This document shows positions 17,391 through 25,708 of a stretch of 48,767 bases of DNA, piece after piece; within the stretch, counting starts at the first letter, position 1; every line of letters starts with the position of its first letter. This DNA is from Bacillus sp. T33-2 (lineage in GTDB: Bacteria > Bacillota > Bacilli > Bacillales > Cytobacillaceae): the NCBI RefSeq assembly GCF_002860205.1, contig NZ_PGVB01000033.1, forward strand, positions 1 through 48,767. Reading direction: 5' to 3'. Made by a program: the position numbers and the translations under genes. Under the pieces are notes generated by a model, which worked only from the letters and a program-made list of their open reading frames with translations, had not been told where the DNA came from and ran no database searches.

Positions 17391-17846
17391 CTACTTTTTT
17401 TCACTTAACTGATATTCACCATATTGATCCTTATAAGTCTTTTTTAAAAGGTTTATCGTTCTTGCTTCCTCTGGGTAATTAAAAGACAATGCTTTACCGT
17501 GACGGCCTTCTTCATAGATATATAGCTCAATAACGTCACCAATTCCCATTATTTTATCTAAAAAGGTTATAAACTCAAAGTCTTCTCCACCAAATTCATA
17601 CACATACGGCAGTGTAAACGGTAAATGCGCCTTATAATTTTCACCACTAATAAATGGGAAGTTGTTACCCTCTTGATGGAACTCTTGTATCGGTCTTAAA
17701 CTTGCAATAAAATAATGACTTGTCATTTTAACACCTGCCAACCTAGAATTTTCCTGATCTATCAATATAGGCCATATAGTGAGTGTATTTTTTGGTCTCT
17801 TTAAAAATTCTGAGATAGCTAAATAAGTCACTCCGGAAGGAACCAT
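17391..17846 (-). CDS. Unknown conserved-looking soluble protein
   Basis: From ATG 17846 the protein has 151 residues. It has a well-formed, acidic-aromatic composition: FPFISGENYKAHLPFTLPYVYEFGGEDFEF then GDVIELYIYEEGRHGKALSFNYPEEARTINLL, which looks like an alpha/beta domain rather than noise. No family is recognised. The open frame goes on upstream to 18041, but that 65-residue extension is Cys- and Ser-rich and has no ribosome site. The ATG at 17846 also lacks a good site, so the start is uncertain and the gene may have lost its original 5' end. It lies at the right edge of the A+T-rich island. Confidence 0.5.
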   Translation of the reverse strand: MVPSGVTYLAISEFLKRPKNTLTIWPILIDQENSRLAGVKMTSHYFIASLRPIQEFHQEGNNFPFISGENYKAHLPFTLPYVYEFGGEDFEFITFLDKIMGIGDVIELYIYEEGRHGKALSFNYPEEARTINLLKKTYKDQYGEYQLSEKK

Positions 17847-18089
17847 TGCAAGACCAATAGAAATTAGATGAGCTAATAGGCTTCGCCATTTACAACTCCA
17901 ATTTGTATAGCAAACCAAACAATTGATAAAGAAGACAGAGCGCGAAAATATACAATATAAAGACATTACTGTGTCGAAAACAGGCATATTCATGTGGTAT
18001 ATTATAAAAAAATACACTCCCCTGGCTATTGCTTTAAACAACGATCAGGGTCCAATATAAATATGCTGGATATAAGAAGGAGAATCCAA

Positions 18090-18281
18090 ATGACAATTGC
18101 CATTTCACTAGTCGTTATAACGCTGATTGCATCGTTGATAGGCACTATTTTACTTACCGGCAAATCAGATGAAAACTATGAAACCGCCGCCAGAAGCAAT
18201 ACGCTACGATTAACAGCAATTTATGCTGTAGTCATTTTTCTTTCTCTTGGTGCATTGGCATGGTTTATTAGAAGCTTATAA
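18090..18281 (+). CDS. Small two-helix membrane protein (possible BshB3-like)
   Basis: AAGGAG seven bases before ATG 18090 fixes the start; 63 residues. Helix 1 covers 1-18, a polar loop KSDENYETAARSNTLRL follows, and helix 2 covers about 40-60. The layout resembles the short Bacillus proteins annotated as potential bacillithiol-synthesis contributors (BshB3), but that assignment rests on memory of the pattern only. It is followed 22 bases later by another 63-residue membrane protein, so the two probably form one unit. Confidence 0.6.
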   Translation: MTIAISLVVITLIASLIGTILLTGKSDENYETAARSNTLRLTAIYAVVIFLSLGALAWFIRSL

Positions 18282-18303
18282 GTTTTGCAGGGAGAGGGAT
18301 AGT

Positions 18304-18495
18304 ATGCAATTAGTTCTTATGATCATGCTTGTAGCTGCCATGACAGTGCTGTTTTTTTCTGGATATTATGTTGGAATGTTACGGGAGCGGCACGGCAAAA
18401 GCTGGGTAATGGTTGTACCCATCTTCATCGCAGTATTCATGTTCAATATCATTTGGGCCCTGACCGAGTTATCAAAATCAGCACGCTGGCAATAG
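18304..18495 (+). CDS. Small two-helix membrane protein
   Basis: GGGAGAGGG lies about 6 bases before ATG 18304. The protein has 63 residues: helix 1 (LVLMIMLVAAMTVLFFSGYYVG), a basic loop RERHGKSW, and helix 2 (VVPIFIAVFMFNIIWAL). I do not recognise the family. It is co-directional with the preceding tiny gene and its stop is followed within 10 bases by a dispersed inverted repeat, which may terminate the unit. Confidence 0.65.
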   Translation: MQLVLMIMLVAAMTVLFFSGYYVGMLRERHGKSWVMVVPIFIAVFMFNIIWALTELSKSARWQ

Positions 18496-18502
18496 CAAAA
18501 AT

Positions 18503-18554
18503 GGGGCCTGACCCCCAGGGCGTTAATGCGTTAACGCGCCGGGGGCCAGGCCCC
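18503..18554. repeat. Dispersed G/C-armed inverted repeat, copy 3
   Basis: The cleanest copy: GGGGCCTGACCCCC, core GCGTTAATGCGTTAACGC, GGGGGCCAGGCCCC. The TTA of the core is the TAA stop of the Nudix gene on minus, and the right arm encodes the last ten residues of that gene. Confidence 0.9.
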
Positions 18555-19020
18555 TTGTTTCTATTTTGCATTCAATAATTTTTCCATTTTTAATATTGTA
18601 ATGCTGTTTGAACTTCCCTTTATCCTTCAACATATACGGCAGATAGTAAGGGACCATGGCTGGTATGCCCATATTATCCTTATCTAATATCCAGCTTATA
18701 TCTTTCCAGTCCAGTATTCCTTCCCTGGTTGCTATTGGAGTAATAAATGATTGATTGGTTTCAATCTCAAAGAGGAAGACATAAAGGCCATCTTCTTCTC
18801 CAGAATCGCTGCTCCAGGTAATTATGCCTTCTGATTCTGGTTCTCCCACTTCAATTCCTGTCTCCTCCAAAACCTCCCTGATCGCACCGTCCCTGGGCGT
18901 TTCATCCCGTTCAATCTTGCCGCCCACCCCGTTCCAGATCCCCATAATCGGAGCTTTTGCCCGGTTTAGCATTAAAATCCCGTCGCCCTTCTTTACAAAA
19001 CAAACCGTGTACTTAAACAT
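18523..19020 (-). CDS. Nudix hydrolase (8-oxo-dGTPase/MutT-like)
   Basis: AAGGAG eight bases before ATG 19020 fixes the start; 165 residues. The Nudix box is complete: G-x5-E-x7-REVLEETGIEVGE at about residues 36-58, so it should bind Mg2+ and hydrolyse a nucleoside diphosphate linked to another group. GIWNGVGGKIERDE is typical of the 8-oxo-dGTP group, though specificity cannot be read. The last residues, RGLAPGALTH, are encoded inside the dispersed repeat, so the repeat has extended or replaced the natural C-terminus. Confidence 0.88.
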   Translation of the reverse strand: MFKYTVCFVKKGDGILMLNRAKAPIMGIWNGVGGKIERDETPRDGAIREVLEETGIEVGEPESEGIITWSSDSGEEDGLYVFLFEIETNQSFITPIATREGILDWKDISWILDKDNMGIPAMVPYYLPYMLKDKGKFKQHYNIKNGKIIECKIETRGLAPGALTH

Positions 19021-19065
19021 CTGCAAAACTCCTTTTTAGCAATTGCATCGGCTCAAGATTTACCG

Positions 19066-19150
19066 CGGGGGCCTGACCCCCACTATGTTAACGCTTTACA
19101 GTGCGTTGGGCCTGACCCCCGCCACGTTAATGCGTGACCATGCCGGGCCT
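19066..19150. repeat. Dispersed G/C-armed inverted repeat, copy 4 (compound)
   Basis: GGGGGCCTGACCCCC, then TATGTTAACGCTTTACAG, then TTGGGCCTGACCCCC and CACGTTAATGCGTGACC, ending in a degraded GCCGGGCCTGG. It lies between the Nudix gene and the queT promoter. Confidence 0.75.
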
Positions 19151-19165
19151 GGGACGGCCATCTGG

Positions 19166-19193
19166 TTGACAACTATATTGTCCATGCTATAGT
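19166..19193 (+). promoter_or_regulatory. SigA-type promoter of queT
   Basis: Consensus -35 TTGACA (19166-19171), 16-bp spacer, and extended -10 TGCTATAGT (TATAGT at 19188-19193). Transcription should start near 19200, just before the riboswitch. Confidence 0.8.
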
Positions 19194-19218
19194 ATTATTC
19201 TTCGAGTGCTTGCTCGAG

Positions 19219-19256
19219 CGTGGTTCGAAAACCTCCCACGGTAAAAAACTAAGGAG
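19219..19256 (+). ncRNA. preQ1-I riboswitch
   Basis: P1 is CGTGG (19219-19223) with CCACG (19236-19240). The loop TTCGAAAACCTC and the tail GTAAAAAACTAAGGAG match the preQ1-I pattern. CTCC in the loop can pair with GGAG at 19253-19256 to form the pseudoknot, which would bury the ribosome site AAGGAG of queT. This predicts translational shut-off when preQ1 is bound. Confidence 0.88.
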
Positions 19257-19266
19257 AGAAATGCAT

Positions 19267-19758
19267 ATGAATATTAAAACACTTACTGTCAATGGCATTC
19301 TGGCTGCCTTGTACATCGCTGTCTCCATGCTGATCCAGCCATTTGGCTTTACCAACATCCAGTTCAGGGTATCCGAAATGTTTAACCACCTGGTTGTGTT
19401 CAATAAAAAATATATTTACGGAATCGTACTCGGCGTCTTTTTGACAAATCTGTTCTTTTCCCCAATGAAAGCCTATGATTTAGTGTTTGGTGTCGGGCAG
19501 TCCGTCATTGCGTTATTAATCACAATTGTGTCCGCACGTTTCATTGAAAATATTTGGGCGCGGATGGTAGTCAATACCTTCGTCTTTACGTTCACCATGT
19601 TCCTGATTGCCATAGAGCTGAATCTGGCGTTTGGCTTGCCATTCTGGCTGACCTGGCTGACAACAGCCATTGGCGAATTTGTGGTGATGGCAATTGGCGC
19701 ACCAGTCATGTATTATTTAAACAAACGCGTGAACTTTAAAGAACTCGTTGAAAGATAA
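19267..19758 (+). CDS. queT: QueT family queuosine-precursor transporter (ECF S component)
   Basis: The ATG at 19267 is 10 bases after AAGGAG in the riboswitch tail; the ATG at 19261 is only four bases away. 163 residues, five or six membrane helices. IAVSMLIQPFGFTNIQFRVSEMFNHLVVFNKKYIYG is the QueT-family hallmark, as is the FxxSPMKAYDLVFGVGQS segment. QueT proteins are substrate-binding subunits of energy-coupling-factor transporters that import preQ0/preQ1. The preQ1-I riboswitch in front independently supports the call. The shared ECF energising subunits are not in this window. Confidence 0.92.
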   Translation: MNIKTLTVNGILAALYIAVSMLIQPFGFTNIQFRVSEMFNHLVVFNKKYIYGIVLGVFLTNLFFSPMKAYDLVFGVGQSVIALLITIVSARFIENIWARMVVNTFVFTFTMFLIAIELNLAFGLPFWLTWLTTAIGEFVVMAIGAPVMYYLNKRVNFKELVER

Positions 19759-19761
19759 CCA

Positions 19762-19795
19762 AGAGTTGCCGGCGAAACCGGCAGCTCTTTTTTTA
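19762..19795 (+). terminator. Intrinsic terminator of queT
   Basis: AGAGTTGCCGG (19762-19772) pairs with CCGGCAGCTCT (19778-19788), loop CGAAA, then seven T. Confidence 0.9.
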
Positions 19796-19836
19796 TCTTA
19801 ACTCTTGTACAGCAGCTTGCCAATCAATTATGTAAT

Positions 19837-19871
19837 CTAAAAGGCAGCTACCGCCTGCGGTGAGCTGCCTT
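19837..19871 (-). terminator. Intrinsic terminator of the GNAT gene
   Basis: Read on minus, AAGGCAGCT (from 19871) pairs with AGCTGCCTT (to 19841), followed by TTTAG. It starts seven bases past the stop codon. Confidence 0.8.
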
Positions 19872-19877
19872 CTTCCG

Positions 19878-20396
19878 TTAAAATAATTTCTCATAACAAT
19901 AGTAAAGCTGATGTCCGGGGCGCTTTTGGCCCATGATGACTTCACCGGTCTTTCTGTAGCCCCTCTTTTCGTAAAACTTAACCGCGCTTTCATTTCCGGA
20001 ATAAGCATCGAGCCGTAGTGCAGAATATCCTTGCTGCCTGGCAAACTCCTCCGCAAACTGGAGCATTGTCCCGCCGTAGCCTCCTCCCTGTGAGGATGGG
20101 TGCACGCAAAAGGAGTGAAGGATCAAAGGCTTCCCATTTAATTCAGTCCAACCGGCCTCTGACCATTCCGGAGCCTGCCATTCGTCAAGCACCATGGTGC
20201 CAAGTATTTGGCCGTCCATTTTCAGGATAAAAATTTCTTCCCCTTCTAGCGCTTTTTCAAAATACTCCCTGTTGGGATATGTCTCATCCCATTGCAAAAT
20301 GCCCCTGCTTTCGAGGTATTCCTTGCAATCGCCAAACATGACATCAATCGAAGCCAAATCTTCGTATGTGGCCCGAACGATCCTTTTTTCTGCCAT
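19878..20396 (-). CDS. GNAT family N-acetyltransferase
   Basis: AAAGGAGA eight bases before ATG 20396 fixes the start; 172 residues. The beta4 region LHSFCVHPSSQGGGYGGTMLQFAEEF contains the acetyl-CoA loop Q-G-G-G-Y-G-G, and LRLDAYSGNESAVKFYEKRGYRKTGEV is the standard C-terminal half. The substrate is unknown. It converges with queT, with separate terminators for both. Confidence 0.85.
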   Translation of the reverse strand: MAEKRIVRATYEDLASIDVMFGDCKEYLESRGILQWDETYPNREYFEKALEGEEIFILKMDGQILGTMVLDEWQAPEWSEAGWTELNGKPLILHSFCVHPSSQGGGYGGTMLQFAEEFARQQGYSALRLDAYSGNESAVKFYEKRGYRKTGEVIMGQKRPGHQLYYCYEKLF

Positions 20397-20705
20397 TGCT
20401 CTATTCTCCTTTAATTCGTCCCACAATTTCCTTTGTTGAAAAGTCCAATTCATCGTTTTTTAGCTTGTCCATATCTCATTAGGGGATACATAACGCCCTG
20501 CGCCATACTCTAAACCCATAATCCCCAATGTTTTATGAAAATTTAACAAATATTAGTGTTTACTTTACAAATAATGGTTGTTGCTTCATATTCCCTTTAA
20601 ATACGCATGCTACTCTGTTGTAGAGACCAGGCAGTCGGTGACCAGCCTCCGTCTCAAATGCAAAAATCGCCAGACTGCATAAATGATGAGACAGGGGGGG
20701 TTGGC

Positions 20706-21833
20706 GTGAGACGTCCTTCAGCTTTAATCCTTACAGCCCGTTACGGTAGCGGCCATATCCAGGCAGCAAAAGTAATTGCCAGTGAACTGCAAAATCAAGG
20801 ATTTCAGCCTGTTATATCCGATTTATTCGGGGAGTCTTATCCTGCAATCTCTAAATTCACCCAGTCATTATTAATAAAAAGTTTCAATAATGGACCTTAT
20901 TTTTATAAGTGGTTTTATTATGGGACAAATAAAATCAACTCTAAGGGGCTGGCTCAATTCTCGTGTTTCCTCGGACGTAAAAGGCTCATGCAGCTGATCG
21001 CCGGGCATCGCCCCCAGTTTGTGATTTCAACTTTTCCCCTTCACTCAGCACCTTTTCTAATTAATAAATACAATGAATCGATACCGGTTTATACCGTCAT
21101 AACAGACTATTGCGTGCATCCCTACTGGATCAACCCTCTCATTGACCACTATTTTGTCAGTTGCGATTCTGTTAAAAGCGGTTTGTTAAAACAGAACGTG
21201 TCTGAAAAACAGGTTACAGTAAGTGGAATTCCCATTCGGGCTGATTTTGAAAAGCGGATGGATACAGGAGCAGTTTTTCAAAAACATGAACTTTCCCCCT
21301 ATAAAAAAGTGGTTACGATTCTGGCCGGCGCCCAGGGGGTTTTAAAGAATGTCAAGGAGCTATGCCTGGCTTTGCTGCAAAATCCATCGGTACAGGTCAT
21401 CGCCGTCTGCGGAAAAAACCGGAATTTATACGAAAAGCTTCTGCCGCTAATTTATGTGTTTCCGGGTACATTCCGTTTATTCGCTTATACAGAGGACATC
21501 CAAGAGCTTTTTGCCATATCACACTGCTTAGTCACCAAACCTGGGGGGATAACAGTGACTGAGGCAGCTTCATTGAAGCTTCCCCTCATTCTTTATAAGC
21601 CCGTCCCCGGCCAGGAAGCTGAAAATGCCAGGCATTTCGCAGAAAAAGGGGCCGCCCTCGTTTCCCATACATTGGTCGACACCATTGACCACGTCCAAAG
21701 GGTTTCCCGAAACGAAGAATTGGCAAACAGCATGAAATGGGCATTACAGCAGATTCACAAAGCCCATTCTGCAAAAACCATTACTGACTATGCGATACAG
21801 CAAACACATATGGCATCCGACATACCAGGCTAG
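20706..21833 (+). CDS. UgtP/MGDG-synthase-like glycosyltransferase
   Basis: 375 residues. The GTG at 20706 follows AGGGGGG and starts the protein just before the glycosyltransferase core; the open frame upstream has no better start. ILTARYGSGHIQAAKVIASEL is the MGDG-synthase-type N-terminal motif (GNGHVQ in UgtP). The C-terminal domain holds HCLVTKPGGITVTEAASLKLPLILYKPVPGQEAEN, the GT28 UDP-sugar site. Length fits UgtP (about 380). It would transfer a sugar from UDP-glucose to a lipid such as diacylglycerol at the membrane, but it is probably a paralogue and not UgtP itself. It forms an operon with the DUF457 membrane protein 11 bases downstream. Confidence 0.8.
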   Translation: MRRPSALILTARYGSGHIQAAKVIASELQNQGFQPVISDLFGESYPAISKFTQSLLIKSFNNGPYFYKWFYYGTNKINSKGLAQFSCFLGRKRLMQLIAGHRPQFVISTFPLHSAPFLINKYNESIPVYTVITDYCVHPYWINPLIDHYFVSCDSVKSGLLKQNVSEKQVTVSGIPIRADFEKRMDTGAVFQKHELSPYKKVVTILAGAQGVLKNVKELCLALLQNPSVQVIAVCGKNRNLYEKLLPLIYVFPGTFRLFAYTEDIQELFAISHCLVTKPGGITVTEAASLKLPLILYKPVPGQEAENARHFAEKGAALVSHTLVDTIDHVQRVSRNEELANSMKWALQQIHKAHSAKTITDYAIQQTHMASDIPG

Positions 21834-21844
21834 GAGGAACTGAA

Positions 21845-22621
21845 TTGGATACAATGTCTCACATTATCATCGGATTAGGTTTAGCTGCGCTGGCGCAAAT
21901 TGATCCAGTGGTGGCTAGCGATGCAATGCTGTCACAAGCCGTCACCATTGGTGCGGCAGCCGGGGCAAATGCACCTGATTTTGGCTTTTTTTATAAACTG
22001 AAAGGGAATGGCAGCTATTCACAGAATGACCGACATTGGTCTCACTCATTGCCTGCACTTCCTTTGTGGGGGCTCGCGGTTTCCGGTGCCGTGTATCCAT
22101 TCTTTCCGGGCATTTCCTTCCTTCATCTGTTTATATGGACGCTGTTTGCGGTACTCATCCACGTTGTATTGGATTTATTCAATGCATACGGTACGCTGGC
22201 GGTTCCCCCTTTTCCATCGAAATGGATTGCCTGTGACTCAACCCGATCATTCGATCCGTCTATCATTATCCTCCATGCCATCGGATTTAGCTTAATCTCG
22301 TTTTTCGACACTGGTAAGATATTTTTATTTGTGTACATAGCAATGTTTTTCTACCTTTTTGGGCGGACATATTACGCAGGAATGACGAAGAAATTGCTGC
22401 AGGAGCACTTTCACAGCGCAGTCCAAATAAAACTGACCCCGCGGACTTCCATATTTAAGTGGGATGTATTAATTGAAACGGAGACAGATTATTTATTTGC
22501 AGTTTATTGTTGCAGGGAGCTGTCTGTCGAGCACACAATCCCTAAAATAACAGAATTCCCGGCATTAGACTCAACAGCAAAAATGACACCGTTGAGGAAA
22601 GTAAATCATATAACTGGGTAA
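21845..22621 (+). CDS. DUF457/YdjM-type membrane metal-dependent hydrolase
   Basis: TAGGAGG at about 21832-21837 sits seven bases from TTG 21845, giving 258 residues. It belongs to the YdjM/YfhP-like group of predicted membrane-bound metal hydrolases. Conserved acidic and histidine positions are visible: H6 in MSHIIIG, PDFGFFY, NDRHWSHSLP and VLDLFNAYGT, which together form a likely metal site. Four or five hydrophobic segments fill the first 170 residues, followed by a soluble C-terminal part of about 80. It is co-transcribed with the glycosyltransferase, hinting at a shared lipid or envelope role. Activity is not established for the family. Confidence 0.75.
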   Translation: MDTMSHIIIGLGLAALAQIDPVVASDAMLSQAVTIGAAAGANAPDFGFFYKLKGNGSYSQNDRHWSHSLPALPLWGLAVSGAVYPFFPGISFLHLFIWTLFAVLIHVVLDLFNAYGTLAVPPFPSKWIACDSTRSFDPSIIILHAIGFSLISFFDTGKIFLFVYIAMFFYLFGRTYYAGMTKKLLQEHFHSAVQIKLTPRTSIFKWDVLIETETDYLFAVYCCRELSVEHTIPKITEFPALDSTAKMTPLRKVNHITG

Positions 22622-22710
22622 CTTGTATTCTTTCCCCAACCTGTGCCCAGCAAAGGCTATTCTCCACAAGGTCATTTGCTATTCAAAAGTAACGAAGTCC
22701 TGAAATAAAT

Positions 22711-22749
22711 AAAAAAAGGAAAAAAGCTGCAGGAAAACCGTGCAGCTTT
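22711..22749 (-). terminator. Intrinsic terminator of glpQ
   Basis: On minus, AAAGCTGCA (from 22749) pairs with TGCAGCTTT (to 22723), followed by a T-rich tail. Confidence 0.85.
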
Positions 22750-22756
22750 CATACGC

Positions 22757-23656
22757 TTACTTGAATTTCTTCTCTTTTATTACCTGATGAAGCCTGTCGG
22801 GGTAATTCGTGAACATTCCTGTCACTCCCCAGTCCAAAAGTTTTCTCATGTCTGCCTGCTCATTGACTGTGTACGGATGGATCAGCAGGCCGTGCTGCCG
22901 TACCTTCTGGACATATGCCTGGTCGATCATGTTGAAGTTCATGCCGACTCCGATTGCATATTTTTTGACTGCCTCCAGCTCAGCATCAGAAATAACAGCA
23001 GGGCCGGTATACCATAAAAGCTGTACGAGAGGAATCGTCGGGTCCATTTCGTGTACCTTCAGCAAACTTTCCGGGCTGAATGACTGGATGAGTACCTTGC
23101 TTGAAGCAGCATTTTTTCCGATCAGCTTATACTCACGCAAAATCTCCAGCAGCTTTTCTTCCATGCCCGGATACACTTCAGGTGATTTTGTTTCAATATA
23201 GTAGCGCTCTCCCCGGCCGAACCTTTCAATGACTTCCTGAAGAGTCGGAACCTGTAGGCCAGCGTATTCCGGTTTCGCAAACTCCGGATATGCTTCATTA
23301 AACCAGGACCCTGCATCAAGCTGCTTGATTTCTGCAAGTGTATAATTTTTGACGAGGCCGGTGCCATTTGTGGTGCGGTCGAGTGTTTCATCGTGCATCG
23401 CGATGAGCTCTCCATCCTTGGTCATCTGAAGGTCGATTTCGATATAATCTCCCTTCATCCTTTCTCCGAGTTCATATGCCGGAATGGTATGCTCTGGTGC
23501 GTATCCGGAAGCTCCGCGGTGTGACACATTCAAAATCTGCTTTGGATTAATTGATGGTTTAGCATCATCCGCTGCTGCCTCAGATTGTAAAAATGTGCCT
23601 GATCCTGCTGCTACTAATGCTGTTGATAAAATAATGCTGCGAAATATTCCTCTCAT
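22757..23656 (-). CDS. glpQ: Secreted glycerophosphodiester phosphodiesterase GlpQ
   Basis: GAGAGGAGA six bases before ATG 23656 fixes the start; 299 residues. A signal peptide occupies about 1-28 ([15 protein letters not shown]...EAAA). The GDPD TIM-barrel motifs are complete: [48 protein letters not shown] and [11 protein letters not shown]. It closely follows B. subtilis GlpQ, which removes glycerol phosphate from the ends of teichoic acids and is controlled by PhoP. It releases glycerol-3-phosphate plus an alcohol outside the cell. The upstream region holds the 21-bp repeat at 23823. Confidence 0.92.
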   Translation of the reverse strand: MRGIFRSIILSTALVAAGSGTFLQSEAAADDAKPSINPKQILNVSHRGASGYAPEHTIPAYELGERMKGDYIEIDLQMTKDGELIAMHDETLDRTTNGTGLVKNYTLAEIKQLDAGSWFNEAYPEFAKPEYAGLQVPTLQEVIERFGRGERYYIETKSPEVYPGMEEKLLEILREYKLIGKNAASSKVLIQSFSPESLLKVHEMDPTIPLVQLLWYTGPAVISDAELEAVKKYAIGVGMNFNMIDQAYVQKVRQHGLLIHPYTVNEQADMRKLLDWGVTGMFTNYPDRLHQVIKEKKFK

Positions 23657-23822
23657 TCAACTTCTCCTCTCAATATTTAGTTCGTTAATAGAATAACTAT
23701 TTGATTTTGAGAAGCCATGAATTTGATTTTAAGAAATAATTACAAATCTGTATCAGCTGGACCATTTTACATAGGTGAAAACGACCACAAGGGACATCTT
23801 TTGATAGGAAGCTAAACGAAAA

Positions 23823-23927
23823 TCCCGGTAAGTCTGATTTTTTTCCCAGTAACGGAAAATATAATGCCGGTAAGTCTCGTTTTTATCCCGGTAACTTCTA
23901 TTATATTCCCAGCAGCTGTAATTTAAT
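23823..23927. repeat. Five 21-bp tandem repeats with exact phasing
   Basis: TCCCGGTAA-like cores start at 23823, 23844, 23865, 23886 and 23907, each exactly 21 bp apart: TCCCGGTAA, TCCCAGTAA, TGCCGGTAA, TCCCGGTAA and TCCCAGCAG. The remaining 12 bp of each unit are A+T-rich. They lie 167 bp upstream of glpQ. 21 bp is two helical turns, so all cores face the same side of the DNA. In no frame do they give an open heptapeptide repeat. Confidence 0.85.
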
Positions 23928-23978
23928 TGAAAATATTACAGTGGCCACCCAATAAAAAATCAAAAAAAAACTGATCCA

Positions 23979-24013
23979 GAAAAAAATAAATTACCCTTGG
24001 ATGGCCAAGGGTT
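23979..24013 (-). terminator. Intrinsic terminator of the PhoX-like gene
   Basis: On minus, ACCCTTGG (from 24012) pairs with CCAAGGGT (to 23993), followed by AATTTATTTTTTT. Confidence 0.8.
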
Positions 24014-24037
24014 GGAGATAAAAACATAAAGCACCCA

Positions 24038-25612
24038 TCATTTTCTCGAAATCGCTACTACTGACGGCCGCGGGATGTCCCCGTGAGGCCAGCGGCTTGT
24101 TGGGTTGTCTGGATCCTCCGTTTCTTCACCAGGATGCTGTACTGATAAAAACAAGGTTTTTTCATCGGGGGTGAACCATGGCCCTGTCAATTCAGCCTGC
24201 ACTGGCCCTGAAGCAAACTGAAAAGCTTTCCCACGGTCACGGCCCGCTGTCGGTATCATAAATAACCCGTTATTGCCAAAATGCCTGTAAGCCCCTTCAT
24301 TTAATGAACCCGAAGAAATATCTGTTGTTACCCACAGGTTTCCTGCCGAATCGAAGGCCATGTTGTCCGGACACGCAAAACCGCTTTGCGGACCACCAGC
24401 AGCAAATATTTCATAGTCGAAATTAACGCTTTCGTGGTTGTTATTCCTTTCAACCAGCCGGATGATTTGGCCGTAATAGTTGCCGTGCTCAATATTGTTG
24501 GTCAGGGCGATGTATACTGAGCCGTCCCTTGGGTGGATTTCAATATCTTCCGGACGGTCCATTGGAGTTCCTTTGACCATTTTGGCAGCTGCCCTCGTAT
24601 TGACAAGGACTTCCCCCTGGGTACGATATTTTTCCCTTAGTGCAGGTGTTTTTTCCAGATCAAGCGGAACCCAGCGCCCCGATCCGAAGTCCGCTACATA
24701 CAGCGTGCCTTCTTCAAGAAGCCGGCTGTTTTCTTTCCCCGCATCACGGCGGTATACGCCGTCACTGATAAATTTATACACACATTCATCATTCGCATCA
24801 TCCCCTGAGTACACCACAACCCGTCCGTTCCTGCCGACAGTCATTACGGCATTCTCATGGGCAAAACGGCCAAGCGCTGTATGCTTTTTCGGGATTGAAT
24901 TAGGATCAAGTGGGTCAATTTCAACGACCCAGCCGTAATGGGTCGGGTCAAGTTCACCCGCCGGCGCCCAGTCCTTGATGATGCCTTCATAATTTTCTTC
25001 ACCACTCAGCGCGGTATTCCACCACGTTTTGCCTCCGGAACAATTGGCAAACGTCCCTGTTACTGCTGTTGCGCCCTGGACGGCAGCATCTCCCCGGGCC
25101 GGGCCGGTGAGCTCAATAGGAGTGTTGGCCGTAATCCTCCGGTTATAACGGGAACCTTTTACAATATGCCATTTTCCATCATCGGTTCCCTTTCTAATGT
25201 GGATAACGGAACCGCCAACATTGTATTTTTCAATCCTGATCTGTTCCGGCGTACGCTCGCCCTCGCCAGTGTAGCCGGTAACGTACATGCTTAGATTGCC
25301 GATATACTCATGATTCACCCACAATACACCATCATTCGGGTTGTTTCCAAAATAACAGGTGAAATCATTGTTGAAACCAAATTTTTCATCGTTTCCGAGG
25401 TCATCGCCCCAGCTTGCGACGATATCATATTTGTACCCTCTTGGCACAATCAGCTGGTCCCTGGTCGAATGTTTAATCGGCCTGAACTGGTGGAACCTTT
25501 GCCGTGCCCGTTCTTCAGACTGGTCCGCCCAATAAGGTGTTTGGTCATGTGGATGATAAACAGGGACTGGTGAATAATAGAAGCCTCCATCCGCCGGGTT
25601 ATACACAAACAT
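24038..25612 (-). CDS. PhoX-family (DUF839) alkaline phosphatase-like protein
   Basis: 524 residues. DUF839/PhoX motifs run along the protein: VPRGYKYDIVASWGDDLG, LWVNHEY, NCSGGKTWWNTALSGEENYEG, GWVVEIDPLDP, GRFAHENAV, MDRPEDIEIHPRDGSVYIALTNN and PDNMAFDSAGNLWVTTDIS. PhoX enzymes are beta-propeller phosphatases that need Fe and Ca and normally leave the cell by the Tat route. No signal peptide or twin arginine is visible from ATG 25612, and no good alternative start lies upstream, so the protein is either cytoplasmic or annotated short. GAGGAA lies about 12 bases upstream. It sits beside glpQ in the same direction but has its own terminator. Confidence 0.85.
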   Translation of the reverse strand: MFVYNPADGGFYYSPVPVYHPHDQTPYWADQSEERARQRFHQFRPIKHSTRDQLIVPRGYKYDIVASWGDDLGNDEKFGFNNDFTCYFGNNPNDGVLWVNHEYIGNLSMYVTGYTGEGERTPEQIRIEKYNVGGSVIHIRKGTDDGKWHIVKGSRYNRRITANTPIELTGPARGDAAVQGATAVTGTFANCSGGKTWWNTALSGEENYEGIIKDWAPAGELDPTHYGWVVEIDPLDPNSIPKKHTALGRFAHENAVMTVGRNGRVVVYSGDDANDECVYKFISDGVYRRDAGKENSRLLEEGTLYVADFGSGRWVPLDLEKTPALREKYRTQGEVLVNTRAAAKMVKGTPMDRPEDIEIHPRDGSVYIALTNNIEHGNYYGQIIRLVERNNNHESVNFDYEIFAAGGPQSGFACPDNMAFDSAGNLWVTTDISSGSLNEGAYRHFGNNGLFMIPTAGRDRGKAFQFASGPVQAELTGPWFTPDEKTLFLSVQHPGEETEDPDNPTSRWPHGDIPRPSVVAISRK

Positions 25613-25708
25613 TCAGCAACACTTCCTCATTATTTTCTCTAAAATGCATCTGTACTAAATTATGCCAGGACATTCAGGAAGTTGTTTTGTACATATTTTT
25701 GGGCGTGC

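Noticed and set aside
23657-23760. PhoP box upstream of glpQ
   Set aside because: TTAAAA and TTCATG at 11-bp spacing are suggestive, but no further units fit the TTNACA consensus, so it is not called.
23823-23927. Coding heptapeptide repeat (21 bp = 7 codons)
   Set aside because: Stops interrupt every frame on both strands, so it is not a coding repeat.
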